Below are positions 29,045 through 38,403 of a stretch of 64,000 bases of DNA, piece after piece. The notes under the pieces were generated by a model, which saw only the letters and a list, made by a program, of their open reading frames with translations, searched no databases and had not been told where the DNA came from. The translations under genes were made by a program, and so were the position numbers. How positions within the stretch are numbered: the first letter of the stretch is position 1; each line of letters begins with the position of its first letter. The stretch is from Streptomyces sp. TSRI0107. Lineage in GTDB: Bacteria; Actinomycetota; Actinomycetes; Streptomycetales; Streptomycetaceae. Where the stretch lies: the NCBI RefSeq assembly GCF_001905845.1, contig NZ_LIVZ01000002.1:62001-126000 (forward strand). Reading direction: 5' to 3'.

Positions 29045-29653
29045 TCAGTACAGCTTGTTCACCGCGGTCGTCGTCGTCTTCTTGAAGGCGCCGACCGGCG
29101 CGTCGCCGAAGTCGCCCAGCTGCGACCACTCGACGACGGTGACGGTCCGCCCGTCGCGTCCCACGCCCAGCAGGCGGATGTCGGTGGCACCCCAGGTGGT
29201 CTCGGTGTGCAGACCGTGGACGCGGGCGCCCTCCTCGACCGGCAGGCTCCCGTAACCGCGGTACGCCGCCTCCACCTCCGGGTCGGACTGCTCGATGCGG
29301 GCCGCGCAGGTCTTGATCTCCCGGTTCATCCGGTCCGCCAGCGCCTTCGCCTTCGCGGTCGTGCCGGTGACGATGGTGAGCTGGCGGGCACCGGTGTCCA
29401 GGTCGGTGTGGAACGCGCGGTAGCGGGAGTCGTAGCCGGGGAACACCTCGTCCAGGCAGAGCCGCAGCTCGTCCGGGACCCCGTCGGTGACCTCGCCCGC
29501 CGTCCAGGACGACGACGGGTGCGGCGGCAGGTCGGCGGCCGAGAGGAAGGCGGGCGCGGGCGCGGCGCCCGCCGGGCCGGCGAGTGCGGTGAGGCCGGTG
29601 AGTGCGGCGACGGCGAGTACGGTGAGCGCGCCGGCTCGGGTGCGGATGGGCAT
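29045..29653 (-). CDS. secreted protein of unknown function
   Basis: 202 residues. The ATG at 29653 gives a clean Sec signal peptide (RTRAGALTVLAVAALTGLTALAG, core ALTVLAVAALTGLTALAG) ending near AGAAPA. The mature part is a small alpha/beta protein with two Cys (LRLCLDEVFPGY, REIKTCAARIEQSD) that could form a disulfide. No family recognised. Divergent from the HTH membrane protein. Confidence 0.75.
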   Translation of the reverse strand: MPIRTRAGALTVLAVAALTGLTALAGPAGAAPAPAFLSAADLPPHPSSSWTAGEVTDGVPDELRLCLDEVFPGYDSRYRAFHTDLDTGARQLTIVTGTTAKAKALADRMNREIKTCAARIEQSDPEVEAAYRGYGSLPVEEGARVHGLHTETTWGATDIRLLGVGRDGRTVTVVEWSQLGDFGDAPVGAFKKTTTTAVNKLY

Positions 29654-29873
29654 GGGTCTCCCCGTGTGCGAGTGCGTACGTCGTGGGCTGCCGCGCTCCG
29701 CCGGACGGTCGAACCGGCGCTCGGTGCGGCACCAAGAGCATCGGCCGCGGTCGCCGGCGGACGCAACAGGGGATGCCGGATCCGCCGGCATGGAACCATC
29801 CCATGCCGTCTGACGTGCAGTGATATGGAGTACCTGGGATGCCGTCCCGGGACGTGAGCGCACCGGGGGAAGG

Positions 29874-31634
29874 GTGTCCGGACAGGACGACGTCGCCGAG
29901 TTCGCGGCGCTGCTGCGAGAGCTGAAGGACCGCACGGACCGCAGCTACGGCTCGCTGGCCCGCCGCCTGAACATGAACACCTCCACACTGCACCGCTACT
30001 GCGCCGGAGACGCGGTCCCGCAGCACTTCGCCCCCGTCGAACGCTTCGCCGCACTGTGCGGGGCGACCCCCGAGGAACGACTGGAACTGCACCGCCGGTG
30101 GCTGTCGGCAGCAGCGGCCCGGCGCCGGCCGCGCGGGGAGCAGGGGGTGGTGACGGGCGGGGCTGGGGCAGTGCGGGAGGCTGCCGGGCCGGGGGAGGCT
30201 GCCGGGCCGGTGGAAGTTGCCGCACGGGAGGAGGCCGCCGCATCGGCGGAGGTCATCGGGCCGGTGGACGCTGCCACACCGGAGGAAGCCGCCGCAGACG
30301 ACGAGGCGACGGCACCGGCGGACGCCGGCGCAAGGGCGGACGCCACCGGGCCGGCGGAGGGCATCGCACTCATGGAGGCCACCCCACGGGCGAAGGCCAC
30401 CGCACCGACGGCAGCCGCCACACCCGACGAGGCCACCGCACCCCACGAACCGAAGGCACCGGCGGAAGCCACCGCGCGGGCGGACGCCACCGCACCGGAC
30501 GAGGCCACCGCACCGGACGAGGCCACCGCACCGGACGAGGCCACCCCGCCGGGCAAGCCGACCGCGTCGGCGGAGGCCGCCGCAGCCGCGCCGGCACCAG
30601 GACCCGGGCCAGTACCAGCACCGAAACCCGCACCGGCACCGGGACCCGCGTCGGCGCCGGGCCCCGGGCCGGAAGCCACTGCCCCGGCCCCGGTCCTGCC
30701 CGCCCCCTGGTACCGCCGTCGCCGTACCGTCGTCAGTGCCGCCGTCGCCTGTGTCCTGCTCGCCACTGTGGGCGGCCTCGCCGCGCTGCCCACCGAGCGC
30801 GGTCCCTCGGCCGCCGGGGCGGCGCCTTCGTCCCGTACGGCGGACTCCGCCACCGCGGACTCCCGTACGGCGCCCACCGGGTCCCCCACCCGCACGCCGA
30901 GCCGCTCCGCGACACCGTCGGAGACATCGGCTCCGGCGACCTCGTCGCCACCCGCGCGGGGCAAGAGGCGGTCCGCCGGTCCCTCCCCCACCGGCCGCGG
31001 CACGCCCGCCGCCCCCGCCGTCCCGCTCGCCTGGACCGCCGACTCCCAGGTGTGGGCGCTCGGCTGCGGTCACGACTACGTCGTCGCCGCGCCGCCGGAC
31101 CGGGTGCCGCCGCCCCCGGTCCCGCAGGACGCCGGGGCGTGGGCGGCGGCGCAGGGCGCGGTGCACGGCAGGGAGACGAACGTGCGGATCTCCGTGCAGG
31201 GGCTGTCGTCCACGGCCGTCGTGCTGGAGGCGCTGCGGGTGCGCGTGGCCGGGCGGACCGAGCCCGCGGCGGGCAACGCCTACGCGATGGACGAGGGCTG
31301 CGGCGGTTCGATCACGCCCCGGCACTTCGCGGTGGACCTGGACAAGGACCGGCCGATCGCCCGTTCGGTCGCCGGGAACGACGCGGGCACGCCGATCCCG
31401 GCGGTCCGGCTGCCGTACCGGGTGTCGGCGGAAGACCCGGAGGTGCTGCTGGTCACCGCGCGGACCGCGGGCTGCGACTGCCGCTGGTACCTGGAGCTGG
31501 ACTGGTCCTCCCAGGGCCGCACGGGCACCGTTCGGATCGACGACCACGGCCGCCCGTTCCGCACCAGCGCCATCGAGGGCCTGCCCCGCTACACGTACGA
31601 CACCTCCGCCCGCCGCTGGGCGCCTTACAGCTAG
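29874..31634 (+). CDS. membrane-anchored HTH protein with extracytoplasmic domain
   Basis: 586 residues from GTG 29874 (the start gives VSGQDDVAEFAALLRELKDR, the usual HTH opening; upstream GTG 29820 possible). Residues 5-75 form an XRE-type helix-turn-helix (YGSLARRLNMNTSTLHRYC). Residues 90-275 are Ala/Pro/Thr/Glu-rich, including three identical 18-bp units at 30486-30539 (ATAPDE). A membrane helix lies at about 285-305 (VVSAAVACVLLATVGGLAAL), then a Ser/Thr/Pro stalk and a folded C-terminal domain with paired Cys (LGCGHDY, EGCGGS, AGCDCRWYLELDW). A one-component transmembrane sensor-regulator is the likely role. The stop TAG is part of a MITE-end sequence. Confidence 0.75.
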   Translation: MSGQDDVAEFAALLRELKDRTDRSYGSLARRLNMNTSTLHRYCAGDAVPQHFAPVERFAALCGATPEERLELHRRWLSAAAARRRPRGEQGVVTGGAGAVREAAGPGEAAGPVEVAAREEAAASAEVIGPVDAATPEEAAADDEATAPADAGARADATGPAEGIALMEATPRAKATAPTAAATPDEATAPHEPKAPAEATARADATAPDEATAPDEATAPDEATPPGKPTASAEAAAAAPAPGPGPVPAPKPAPAPGPASAPGPGPEATAPAPVLPAPWYRRRRTVVSAAVACVLLATVGGLAALPTERGPSAAGAAPSSRTADSATADSRTAPTGSPTRTPSRSATPSETSAPATSSPPARGKRRSAGPSPTGRGTPAAPAVPLAWTADSQVWALGCGHDYVVAAPPDRVPPPPVPQDAGAWAAAQGAVHGRETNVRISVQGLSSTAVVLEALRVRVAGRTEPAAGNAYAMDEGCGGSITPRHFAVDLDKDRPIARSVAGNDAGTPIPAVRLPYRVSAEDPEVLLVTARTAGCDCRWYLELDWSSQGRTGTVRIDDHGRPFRTSAIEGLPRYTYDTSARRWAPYS

Positions 31635-31658
31635 GGGGCGTCTCGACGGCGATCGGGA

Positions 31659-32369
31659 TCACGGCGGATCCTCCCGGAGCCGCCGCAGGTCCTCTTCCAG
31701 CGTGGCGTCCGCGCTGAGCCGGTACAGCTGCCGGATCCTCAGCTCCTCCTGGTCCAAAGCCGTCTCGTACTGTGTGTCGGCCAAGGCCACGGCGTCCTCG
31801 GTGCGCTCGGTCAGGTCGTTCCGCACCGTGCTGTCCAGGACACGGAGCCCGTCGGCGAGGCGGGCCAAGGCGAGCATGGTCCCGGCGGTGCGCCGCCGTC
31901 GTTCGAGGGCGTGCACACTACGTTCCAGGTCCGCGCGTGCTTCCTGGAGCAGGGCCTCGAAGTCCCGGCACACTCGGACGGCTTCTGCCGCTTCCTTCAC
32001 CCCGGCCTCCCACGCCTCCACGTCCGAGCGCAGACGGGCGGCTCTGCGGAGCGCGTCGACGGCCCCTGGGGGCAGGGCGGCCACGTTGTCGCTGGTCCTG
32101 GCGAAGGGTGCCGCGAGGCGCAGGAGTTCCTGCCGGGACGCCGACGCGCCGGCGATGCGCCTGGTGAGACGATTGCGCTCGAAGGTGGCCTCCACGAGCC
32201 GTCCCTTCAGCTCGTGCTCCATGTCGTCCAGCCGGGCAACCACCTCCCGCGTCAGTGACGGGTCATGCGGCTCGCCGTGATTCACCGTCTGGAGAAAACG
32301 CACCAGACGCTCGGCGACTCCGAGCACTTCGTCCACCCGCGCCGGGAGATCGCGCTTCTCGTCCGTCAT
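31659..32369 (-). CDS. helical coiled-coil protein of unknown function
   Basis: 236 residues, nearly all predicted helix, with long heptad-like stretches (EVVARLDDMEHELKGRLVEA, RDFEALLQEARADLERSVHA). No membrane segment or signal. Second gene of a pair with the membrane-anchored protein upstream (13-bp gap). No family recognised. Confidence 0.65.
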   Translation of the reverse strand: MTDEKRDLPARVDEVLGVAERLVRFLQTVNHGEPHDPSLTREVVARLDDMEHELKGRLVEATFERNRLTRRIAGASASRQELLRLAAPFARTSDNVAALPPGAVDALRRAARLRSDVEAWEAGVKEAAEAVRVCRDFEALLQEARADLERSVHALERRRRTAGTMLALARLADGLRVLDSTVRNDLTERTEDAVALADTQYETALDQEELRIRQLYRLSADATLEEDLRRLREDPP

Positions 32370-32382
32370 TCACCTCGCCCCC

Positions 32383-33045
32383 TCAATACGGGCTGCCTTC
32401 GGACAGTTGACGTATCGCATCGGCCAGGGCGTGCAGATCCTGTTCCACCGCGGGCACCCCGCCACCGGCCCCGCGGTGCTCCACCACGGCGACCCCGAGG
32501 CTGTCGCGCAAGGAGGAGGCCGCGGCACAGATCGGGCCCAGTTGCCGGGTCTGCGCTTCGAGCCGCCCCCGGATCTCGGCGTTCAGCGCCTTCCAGCTGG
32601 GGCCGTAGAGGTGTACGAGCGAGACCTGTTTGACCGCCAGCGCACTGACTTCGGTGATGGCCGCTTCGACGGTGGCCCGCACGCGGTCCGTGATGTCCTT
32701 GTGCACGCCCGCCGCCTCCGCCACACCGGCGTTGGCGGTCAGCGCGGCCAGCCACTCGGCGGTGCGGAGCAGCGAGTCCCTGACCGGCCAGGCCGGCAGA
32801 TGGCCGATGACCTCACCCATCCGCTGCGGATCGCCCTGCCGTGTCATCCGCGCGAGTTCGCCACCGACCTGAGCGGGGTCACCGAGCCGCGCCGCCCGAG
32901 CCGCTTCCGCCTCGGCCGCCTCCCTCTTCCGCTTCTCCTCCTGCTTCTCGCTGACGTACGCCCAGACGCAGAAGATGACGAAGCCGATGAACAGCAGTTC
33001 CACGAACACCCCCGACGGCCGGCCCGGCTCGGCGGCCTCCGTCAT
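32383..33045 (-). CDS. single-pass membrane protein with helical cytoplasmic domain
   Basis: 220 residues from ATG 33045. One membrane helix near the N terminus (VFVELLFIGFVIFCVWAYV), then a basic-acidic helix (SEKQEEKRKREAAEAEAARA) and a helical domain (WLAALTANAGVAEAAGVHKD, VKQVSLVHLYGPSWKALNAE). Orientation is probably N-out with the domain inside. With the soluble coiled-coil protein downstream it looks like a membrane-tethered two-protein complex. Function unknown. Confidence 0.65.
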   Translation of the reverse strand: MTEAAEPGRPSGVFVELLFIGFVIFCVWAYVSEKQEEKRKREAAEAEAARAARLGDPAQVGGELARMTRQGDPQRMGEVIGHLPAWPVRDSLLRTAEWLAALTANAGVAEAAGVHKDITDRVRATVEAAITEVSALAVKQVSLVHLYGPSWKALNAEIRGRLEAQTRQLGPICAAASSLRDSLGVAVVEHRGAGGGVPAVEQDLHALADAIRQLSEGSPY

Positions 33046-33184
33046 GGTGGCAGTGGGCTGCCATGAGCACCATGGGCGTCCGCCCCCCGCTCGCGTGAAT
33101 GCGCCTGTGCGCCCTCCCCACGCGCTCTGCGCCACCCGCCCCGGGGCCCCGCCGCCGAGCGGAACGCGGCTTCGCGGACACCCC

Positions 33185-34927
33185 CTAGGGCCGAGGCACG
33201 TTGCGGAGGTTGGAGCGGGCCAGCTGGAGCATGCGGCCGACGCCGCCGTCCAGCACGATCTTCGAGGCGGACAGGGCGAAGCCGGTGACCATCTCGGCCT
33301 TGATCTTCGGGGGGATCGACAGGGCGTTGGGGTCGGTGACGACGTCGACGAGTGCGGGGCCCTTGTGTCTGAAGGCGTCCTTGAGGGCGCCGGCGAGCTG
33401 CTTGGGCTTCTCGACGCGGACGCCGTAGGCGCCGCAGGCGCGGGCGACGGCGGCGAAGTCGGGGTTGGCGTTGGCGGTGCCGTAGGAGGGCAGGCCGGCG
33501 ACCAGCATCTCCAGTTCGACCATGCCGAGGGAGGAGTTGTCGAAGAGCACGACCTTCACCGGCAGGTCGTACTGGACGAGGGTGAGGAAGTCGCCCATCA
33601 GCATGGAGAACCCGCCGTCGCCGGACATCGACACGACCTGGCGGCGGCGGTCGGTGAACTGCGCCCCGATGGCCATCGGCAGCGCGTTCGCCATCGAGCC
33701 GTGGGAGAAGGAGCCGATGATGCGGCGCCGGCCGTTGGGCGAGATGTAGCGGGCCGCCCAGACGTTGCACATGCCGGTGTCGACCGTGAACACGGCGTCC
33801 TCGGCGGCGACTTCGTCGAGGACGGCGGCGACGTACTCGGGGTGGATCGGGATGTGCTTGTCGACCTTGCGGGTGTACGCCTTGACGACGCCCTCCAGCG
33901 CGTCCGCGTGTTTCTTCAGCATCTTGTCGAGGAACCGGCGGTTCTCCTTGGTCCGCACCCGCGGGATGAGACAGCGCAGCGTCTCCTTCACATCGCCCCA
34001 CACGGCGAGGTCCAGCTTGGAGCGCCGGCCGAGGTGCTCGGGCCGCACGTCGACCTGGGCGATGGCCACGTCGTCCGGCAGGAAGGCGTTGTACGGGAAG
34101 TCGGTGCCGAGCAGCAGGAGCAGATCGCACTCGTGGGTGGCCTCGTAGGCGGCGCCGTAGCCGAGGAGTCCGCTCATGCCGACGTCGTACGGGTTGTCGT
34201 ACTGGATGTGCTCCTTGCCGCGCAGGGCGTGCCCCACCGGTGACTTGATCTTCTCTGCGAACTCCATGACCTCGGCGTGCGCGCCCGCGGTGCCGCTGCC
34301 GCAGAACAGGGTGACCTTGTCGGCCGCGTCGATCATCCTCACCAGCCGGTCGATCTCGTCGTCGCCGGGGCGGACCGTGGGCCGGGCGGTGACCAGGGCG
34401 GTCTCGGCGGCCCGGTCGGGGGCGGGTTCGGCGGCGATGTCGCCGGGGAGGGAGACCACGCTGACGCCGGAACGGCCGACCGCGTTCTGGATGGCGGTCT
34501 GCAGCAGCCGGGGCATCTGCTTCGGGCTGGAGATCAGCTCGCTGTAGTGGCTGCACTCCTGGAACAGCCGGTCGGGATGCGTCTCCTGGAAGTAGCCGAG
34601 GCCGATCTCGCTGGACGGGATGTGCGAGGCGAGGGCGAGGACCGGGGCCATGGAGCGGTGGGCGTCGTACAGGCCGTTGATGAGGTGGAGGTTGCCGGGG
34701 CCGCAGGAGCCGGCGCAGGCCGTCAGCCTGCCGGTGATCTGGGCTTCGGCGCCGGCCGCGAAGGCGGCGGTCTCCTCGTGCCGGACGTGGATCCAGTCGA
34801 TGGCGGAGTTGCGGCGGACGGCGTCCACGACGGGGTTGAGGCTGTCGCCCACGACGCCGTACAGGCGCTTGACTCCGGCGCGGGCGAGGATGTCGACGAA
34901 CTGCTCGGCGACGTTCTGCTTGGCCAT
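33185..34927 (-). CDS. poxB: thiamine-diphosphate-dependent pyruvate oxidase/dehydrogenase (PoxB-type)
   Basis: 580 residues with the three-domain acetolactate-synthase fold: TPP pyrimidine domain (YGVVGDSLNPVVDAVRR, HVRHEETAAFAAGAEAQITG with the activating Glu), central FAD-like domain (VTLFCGSGTAGAH, LLLLLGTDFPYNAFLPDD), and TPP pyrophosphate domain (SMSGDGGFSMLMGDFLTLVQ). PoxB converts pyruvate to acetate and CO2, passing electrons to quinone. The C terminus lacks an obvious E. coli-type membrane-binding helix. Its TAG stop lies in a solo MITE-end sequence. Confidence 0.88.
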   Translation of the reverse strand: MAKQNVAEQFVDILARAGVKRLYGVVGDSLNPVVDAVRRNSAIDWIHVRHEETAAFAAGAEAQITGRLTACAGSCGPGNLHLINGLYDAHRSMAPVLALASHIPSSEIGLGYFQETHPDRLFQECSHYSELISSPKQMPRLLQTAIQNAVGRSGVSVVSLPGDIAAEPAPDRAAETALVTARPTVRPGDDEIDRLVRMIDAADKVTLFCGSGTAGAHAEVMEFAEKIKSPVGHALRGKEHIQYDNPYDVGMSGLLGYGAAYEATHECDLLLLLGTDFPYNAFLPDDVAIAQVDVRPEHLGRRSKLDLAVWGDVKETLRCLIPRVRTKENRRFLDKMLKKHADALEGVVKAYTRKVDKHIPIHPEYVAAVLDEVAAEDAVFTVDTGMCNVWAARYISPNGRRRIIGSFSHGSMANALPMAIGAQFTDRRRQVVSMSGDGGFSMLMGDFLTLVQYDLPVKVVLFDNSSLGMVELEMLVAGLPSYGTANANPDFAAVARACGAYGVRVEKPKQLAGALKDAFRHKGPALVDVVTDPNALSIPPKIKAEMVTGFALSASKIVLDGGVGRMLQLARSNLRNVPRP

Positions 34928-34998
34928 GGATCCATGCACCCCTTGGGTCTCGTCCCGCTCCTCGGGTCCGTCCCTCCATCAATCCACAGCGGGCGCGG

Positions 34999-37038
34999 TT
35001 ACGCCTCCCAAACGGCCGACGCCGTACGGTCGTCGGCGTAGCCCTTCACCCGGACCTGGGTGTCGGCGAGGAACGCGGCGAGGCCCGGAGGCTGCGGGCG
35101 GGACCACCGTTCGGTGAGATGCGCGGGGAGTCCGGGTTCGCCGCGCAGGGGCTCGGCGAGGCCGGCGGTGCACATCAGGAGGACATCACCCGGTCGGGCT
35201 ACGGAGGCGCGGAACCGGAACGGTTCGCGGGGTGGCTCGGGCCGCGGGTCGTACGGGCTCGGGGGTGTGGGGATGCCGAGGTCCATGGTGAGCCGGTCGC
35301 CCTCGGGGGTCTCGGCCGGCGGCGAGCCGAAACCGACGACGGGCTCACCGGTGACCTCGGTGACCGGCGGTTCGATGTCGTGCCAGGCGCCGTCGCGCAG
35401 CCGGAAGAGCCCGCCCGCGCCGACACCGAAGAACACGCGGACGCGGCAGGCGGGATCGGCGGGCAGCAGCAGGCAGCGCAGGGTCGCCGCGTACTCCTCG
35501 GGGCGCAGCCCCTGCTCGACGGCAGCGCCGCGCAGTCTGCCGAGACTGCGGTCGGTCAGCCGGTGCAGGCCCGACTTCAGGTCGCCGCGGCGGCCGGCGC
35601 GGATGTCCTCGCCGAGCCGCGCGTGACTGCGGCCGACGGCCCGGCCGATCCACCGGCACAGCTCGGCGGCGGCGTGGTGGGCGCGGGGGGTCGCCCGCGC
35701 GCCGGTGGCCATCGCCACCAGCACCAGCGACTGCTCCCCGGCGCCGAAGCGGGCGGTGAGCAGCGCGTCGCGGCGCGGTTCACCCCGGTAGCGCGCGGAG
35801 TCGCCCCGCATCGAGACCGCGCGCAACGTGCAGGTTCCCTGCCGGGCGCCGTCCAGCACGGTGTCGGGGACGAGCTCGTCGAGGCCGTCGGGATCGACGG
35901 CGGGGAGCGCGGTGGGCTCGGGATCGTAGGTCGGAGGCCCGGACCCGACGTAGCCGGGCCCCGTGACACGCACGGCCGCCTCGACGCCCGTTCCCGCGCC
36001 CACCCGGCCGACGGATGGCGGGGCCGACGTGGGAGGCGGGGGCACGGGTGGCGTGGGGGCGGGGGCGGTGTGCCGCCCGGTGGTCGAGACGGTGGGGCCC
36101 TGGGGCGCCGGGACGGCGGGGGTTGGGGGCCTTGGGGTGGGGGGTGGGGAGACGGCTTCGGGTGACTTGCCGTCGGTCGGGGGGCTGGCGGGCTCCGGCG
36201 GCCTCGGGCCGGGCGGCGGGAACGCGACCCCGGACGCCTTGCCGTCAGACGAGGGGCCGGCGGGCTCCGGCGGCCTCGGGCCGGGCACCGCCCCGGCCGA
36301 CTCGGGCGGCCTGCCGCCGGGCGGCGCGGCAGCGGACTCCGGCGGCCCCGCACTGAGCGGCTGCGGCGCGGACCCGGTTGGCCTCGCACCGGGCCGGGGG
36401 TCGGCGGGCTCCGGTGGCGTCGGGGCGAACGGTGGTGCGTCAGCGGGCTCCGGCGGCCTTCCGCCAGGTGGGGGGACCGTGGGCGCCGGTGGGTCCGGTG
36501 GGCGGGGTGGGGCCTGGCGTGGGTCGCCGGGCGGGCGCGGTGGCGGCTCCGAGCCGTGTCCGCCGTGTCCGCCGTGTCCGCCGAGGGCGTCACCGGACGG
36601 TGCCGGAGGCCAACCGTCCCCCGCAGGGACATCGCCGGGCGGCGTCGGACTCCAGCCGTCCCCCGCAGGGGCGTTACGGGGCGGCGTCGGGGACCAGCCA
36701 CCCCCGGCAGGGGCGCCACCGGGCGGTGCCGGAGACCAGCCGTCCCCCACAGGGGCGTCACCGGGCGGCGTCGAAGTCCAGCCATCCCCCGCAGCGGCGT
36801 CACCGGGCGTCCTCGGGGCCCACGCCCGGCTCCCAGGCCCGCTGTCGTGGCGCGGAGCGGGAACGCGCGGTGGCGGTGGGGGCGGTGGGTCCGCGGAGAG
36901 GGCTCCGGATGCGGAGGCGAAGCGGTCGTCCAGGGAGTCGGGCGTGCGTGTGGGGCCCGTGTCCTCGGTGGAGTCGTCGTACAGCTGCCCCCACCAGTCG
37001 TCGGAGTGACCGGTGGGCCTTCCCCCCTGCTGGCTCAT
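34999..37038 (-). CDS. PP2C-like protein with long Pro-rich repeat region, probably catalytically degenerate
   Basis: 679 residues. Residues 1-410 are Pro/Gly-rich and disordered, including five 14-residue units and a later PPEPA-rich stretch. Residues about 415-679 resemble a PP2C Ser/Thr phosphatase domain (MRGDSARYRGEPRRDALLTA, RPGDVLLMCTAGLAEPL, YADDRTASAVW). At the metal site LVAVADGAR of active homologues reads LVAMATGAR, losing the Asp, so a pseudophosphatase or binding protein is likely. The Pro-rich tail suggests interactions with SH3-like or WW-like partners or the wall. Confidence 0.75.
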   Translation of the reverse strand: MSQQGGRPTGHSDDWWGQLYDDSTEDTGPTRTPDSLDDRFASASGALSADPPPPPPPRVPAPRHDSGPGSRAWAPRTPGDAAAGDGWTSTPPGDAPVGDGWSPAPPGGAPAGGGWSPTPPRNAPAGDGWSPTPPGDVPAGDGWPPAPSGDALGGHGGHGGHGSEPPPRPPGDPRQAPPRPPDPPAPTVPPPGGRPPEPADAPPFAPTPPEPADPRPGARPTGSAPQPLSAGPPESAAAPPGGRPPESAGAVPGPRPPEPAGPSSDGKASGVAFPPPGPRPPEPASPPTDGKSPEAVSPPPTPRPPTPAVPAPQGPTVSTTGRHTAPAPTPPVPPPPTSAPPSVGRVGAGTGVEAAVRVTGPGYVGSGPPTYDPEPTALPAVDPDGLDELVPDTVLDGARQGTCTLRAVSMRGDSARYRGEPRRDALLTARFGAGEQSLVLVAMATGARATPRAHHAAAELCRWIGRAVGRSHARLGEDIRAGRRGDLKSGLHRLTDRSLGRLRGAAVEQGLRPEEYAATLRCLLLPADPACRVRVFFGVGAGGLFRLRDGAWHDIEPPVTEVTGEPVVGFGSPPAETPEGDRLTMDLGIPTPPSPYDPRPEPPREPFRFRASVARPGDVLLMCTAGLAEPLRGEPGLPAHLTERWSRPQPPGLAAFLADTQVRVKGYADDRTASAVWEA
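36610..36819 (-). repeat. 42-bp minisatellite (about 5 units) in the PP2C-like gene
   Basis: Units start at 36610, 36652, 36694, 36736 and 36778, exactly 42 bp apart, encoding variants of GDxPAGDGWSPTPP. In-frame length means copy number can change without breaking the gene. Confidence 0.88.
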
Positions 37039-37337
37039 GCCCCTAATTGTCCACCGCGCGGGCCGTGGGAAAACGGGGCATCAGGAAAATCCCGTACGCC
37101 GTGACATGTCGAACAGTGGTGCGGGCAAAGGCTGCTGGTGGTCGCCGGACGGCTCCACCCCCCACGGGAGAGCCGCCCGGCGACGGCGTGAGACCCGGCC
37201 CCGTCGGCGCCGGTGACCCCACCTTGGCAGAGCGCGAGAGGCTACGGCGATGATGTTCGGCGGCGGGTTTGCGCCGTGGCCGTTTCCCGCCACGCGTGGA
37301 CACCGCGGGACGTGTCGTCGGGGAGGGGCGGAGCCTG

Positions 37338-38324
37338 GTGCTGGCAGCGATAGGGCTGGACGAGACGCACGAGTCGGCGTACCGCGCGCTGGTCGCGGTC
37401 GGCGCCGCCGACGTACCCGATCTGGCCCGGCGCCTGGGTCTTGGCGAGCAGGACACCGAGCGGGCGCTGCGCCGCCTGGAGCGGCACGGGCTCGCCGCCC
37501 AGTCCTCGGCCCGCCCCGGCCGCTGGGTGGCCGCCCCGCCGGGCGTGGCGCTCGGCGCGCTGCTCGCCCAGCAGCGGCACGAGCTGGAGAAGGCGGAGCT
37601 GGCGGCGGCGCTGCTCGCCGAGGAGTACCGGGCGGCGGCGTCGGAGCCGGCCGTGCACGACCTGGTCGAGGTGGTGATCGGCGCGGCCGCCGTCACCCAG
37701 CGGTTCCTGCAGTTGCAGCTCGCGGCGAGCGAGGAGGTGTGCGCGCTGGTCACCGGCACCCCGGTGGCCGTGACCGGCATGGAGAACGACGCCGAGGAGC
37801 AGGCGGCGGCCCGCGGCGTGCGCTACCGGGTGGTGGTGGAGCGGGCCGTGCTGGACCAGCCGCACGGCATCACGGAGCTGACCGCCGCCCTCGGCCGTGA
37901 CGAGCAGGTGCGGGTGGTGGACAAGGTGCCGACGAAGCTGGTCGTCACCGACGGCTCGCTGGCGCTGGTGCCGCTCACCCACCCCACCGCCGAGCCGGCC
38001 GCGCTGGTCGTGCACGCGAGCGGGCTGCTGGAGCTGCTGTCAGGCCTGTTCGAGGCGGTGTGGCGGGACGCGCTGCCGTTGCGGCTCGGCGCGTCCGGTG
38101 TGCGGGAGGAGGGCCCGGACGGCCCCGACGGCACGGACCTGGAGGTGCTGTCGCTGCTGCTGGCCGGGCTGACCGACGCGAGCGTCGCCAAGCAGCTGGA
38201 CCTGGGCCTGCGGACGGTGCAGCGCCGGGTGAAGCGGCTGATGGAGCTGACCGGGGTGACGACCCGGCTCCAGCTGGGCTGGCACGCGTACGAGCGGGGC
38301 TGGGTGGCGCGCGAACGCCCGTGA
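37338..38324 (+). CDS. TrmB/LuxR-type transcriptional regulator
   Basis: 328 residues from GTG 37338, with GGAGGGG about 9 nt upstream. N-terminal TrmB-like winged helix (ESAYRALVAVGAADVPDLAR, LGLGEQDTERALRRLERHGL), a middle domain with GMENDAEEQAAARGVRYRVV resembling a phospholipase-D-like effector fold, and a C-terminal LuxR HTH (LLLAGLTDASVAKQLDLGLRTVQRRVKRLMELTG; core DASVAKQLDLGLRTVQRRVK). This architecture is a common streptomycete orphan regulator; targets unknown. 37039-37337 upstream holds only its promoter region. Confidence 0.85.
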   Translation: MLAAIGLDETHESAYRALVAVGAADVPDLARRLGLGEQDTERALRRLERHGLAAQSSARPGRWVAAPPGVALGALLAQQRHELEKAELAAALLAEEYRAAASEPAVHDLVEVVIGAAAVTQRFLQLQLAASEEVCALVTGTPVAVTGMENDAEEQAAARGVRYRVVVERAVLDQPHGITELTAALGRDEQVRVVDKVPTKLVVTDGSLALVPLTHPTAEPAALVVHASGLLELLSGLFEAVWRDALPLRLGASGVREEGPDGPDGTDLEVLSLLLAGLTDASVAKQLDLGLRTVQRRVKRLMELTGVTTRLQLGWHAYERGWVARERP

Positions 38325-38403
38325 CCCGGCGCCCGCTGTACGGCTCCCGCTGTACCGCTCCCGTGGGACTGCGCGCCGGGGCGGGCTCCTGCACTCTTGG
38401 CTC

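Noticed and set aside
30486..30539. 18-bp repeat as a separate mobile element
   Set aside because: Exact in-frame codon repeat of a low-complexity linker; simple slippage explains it.
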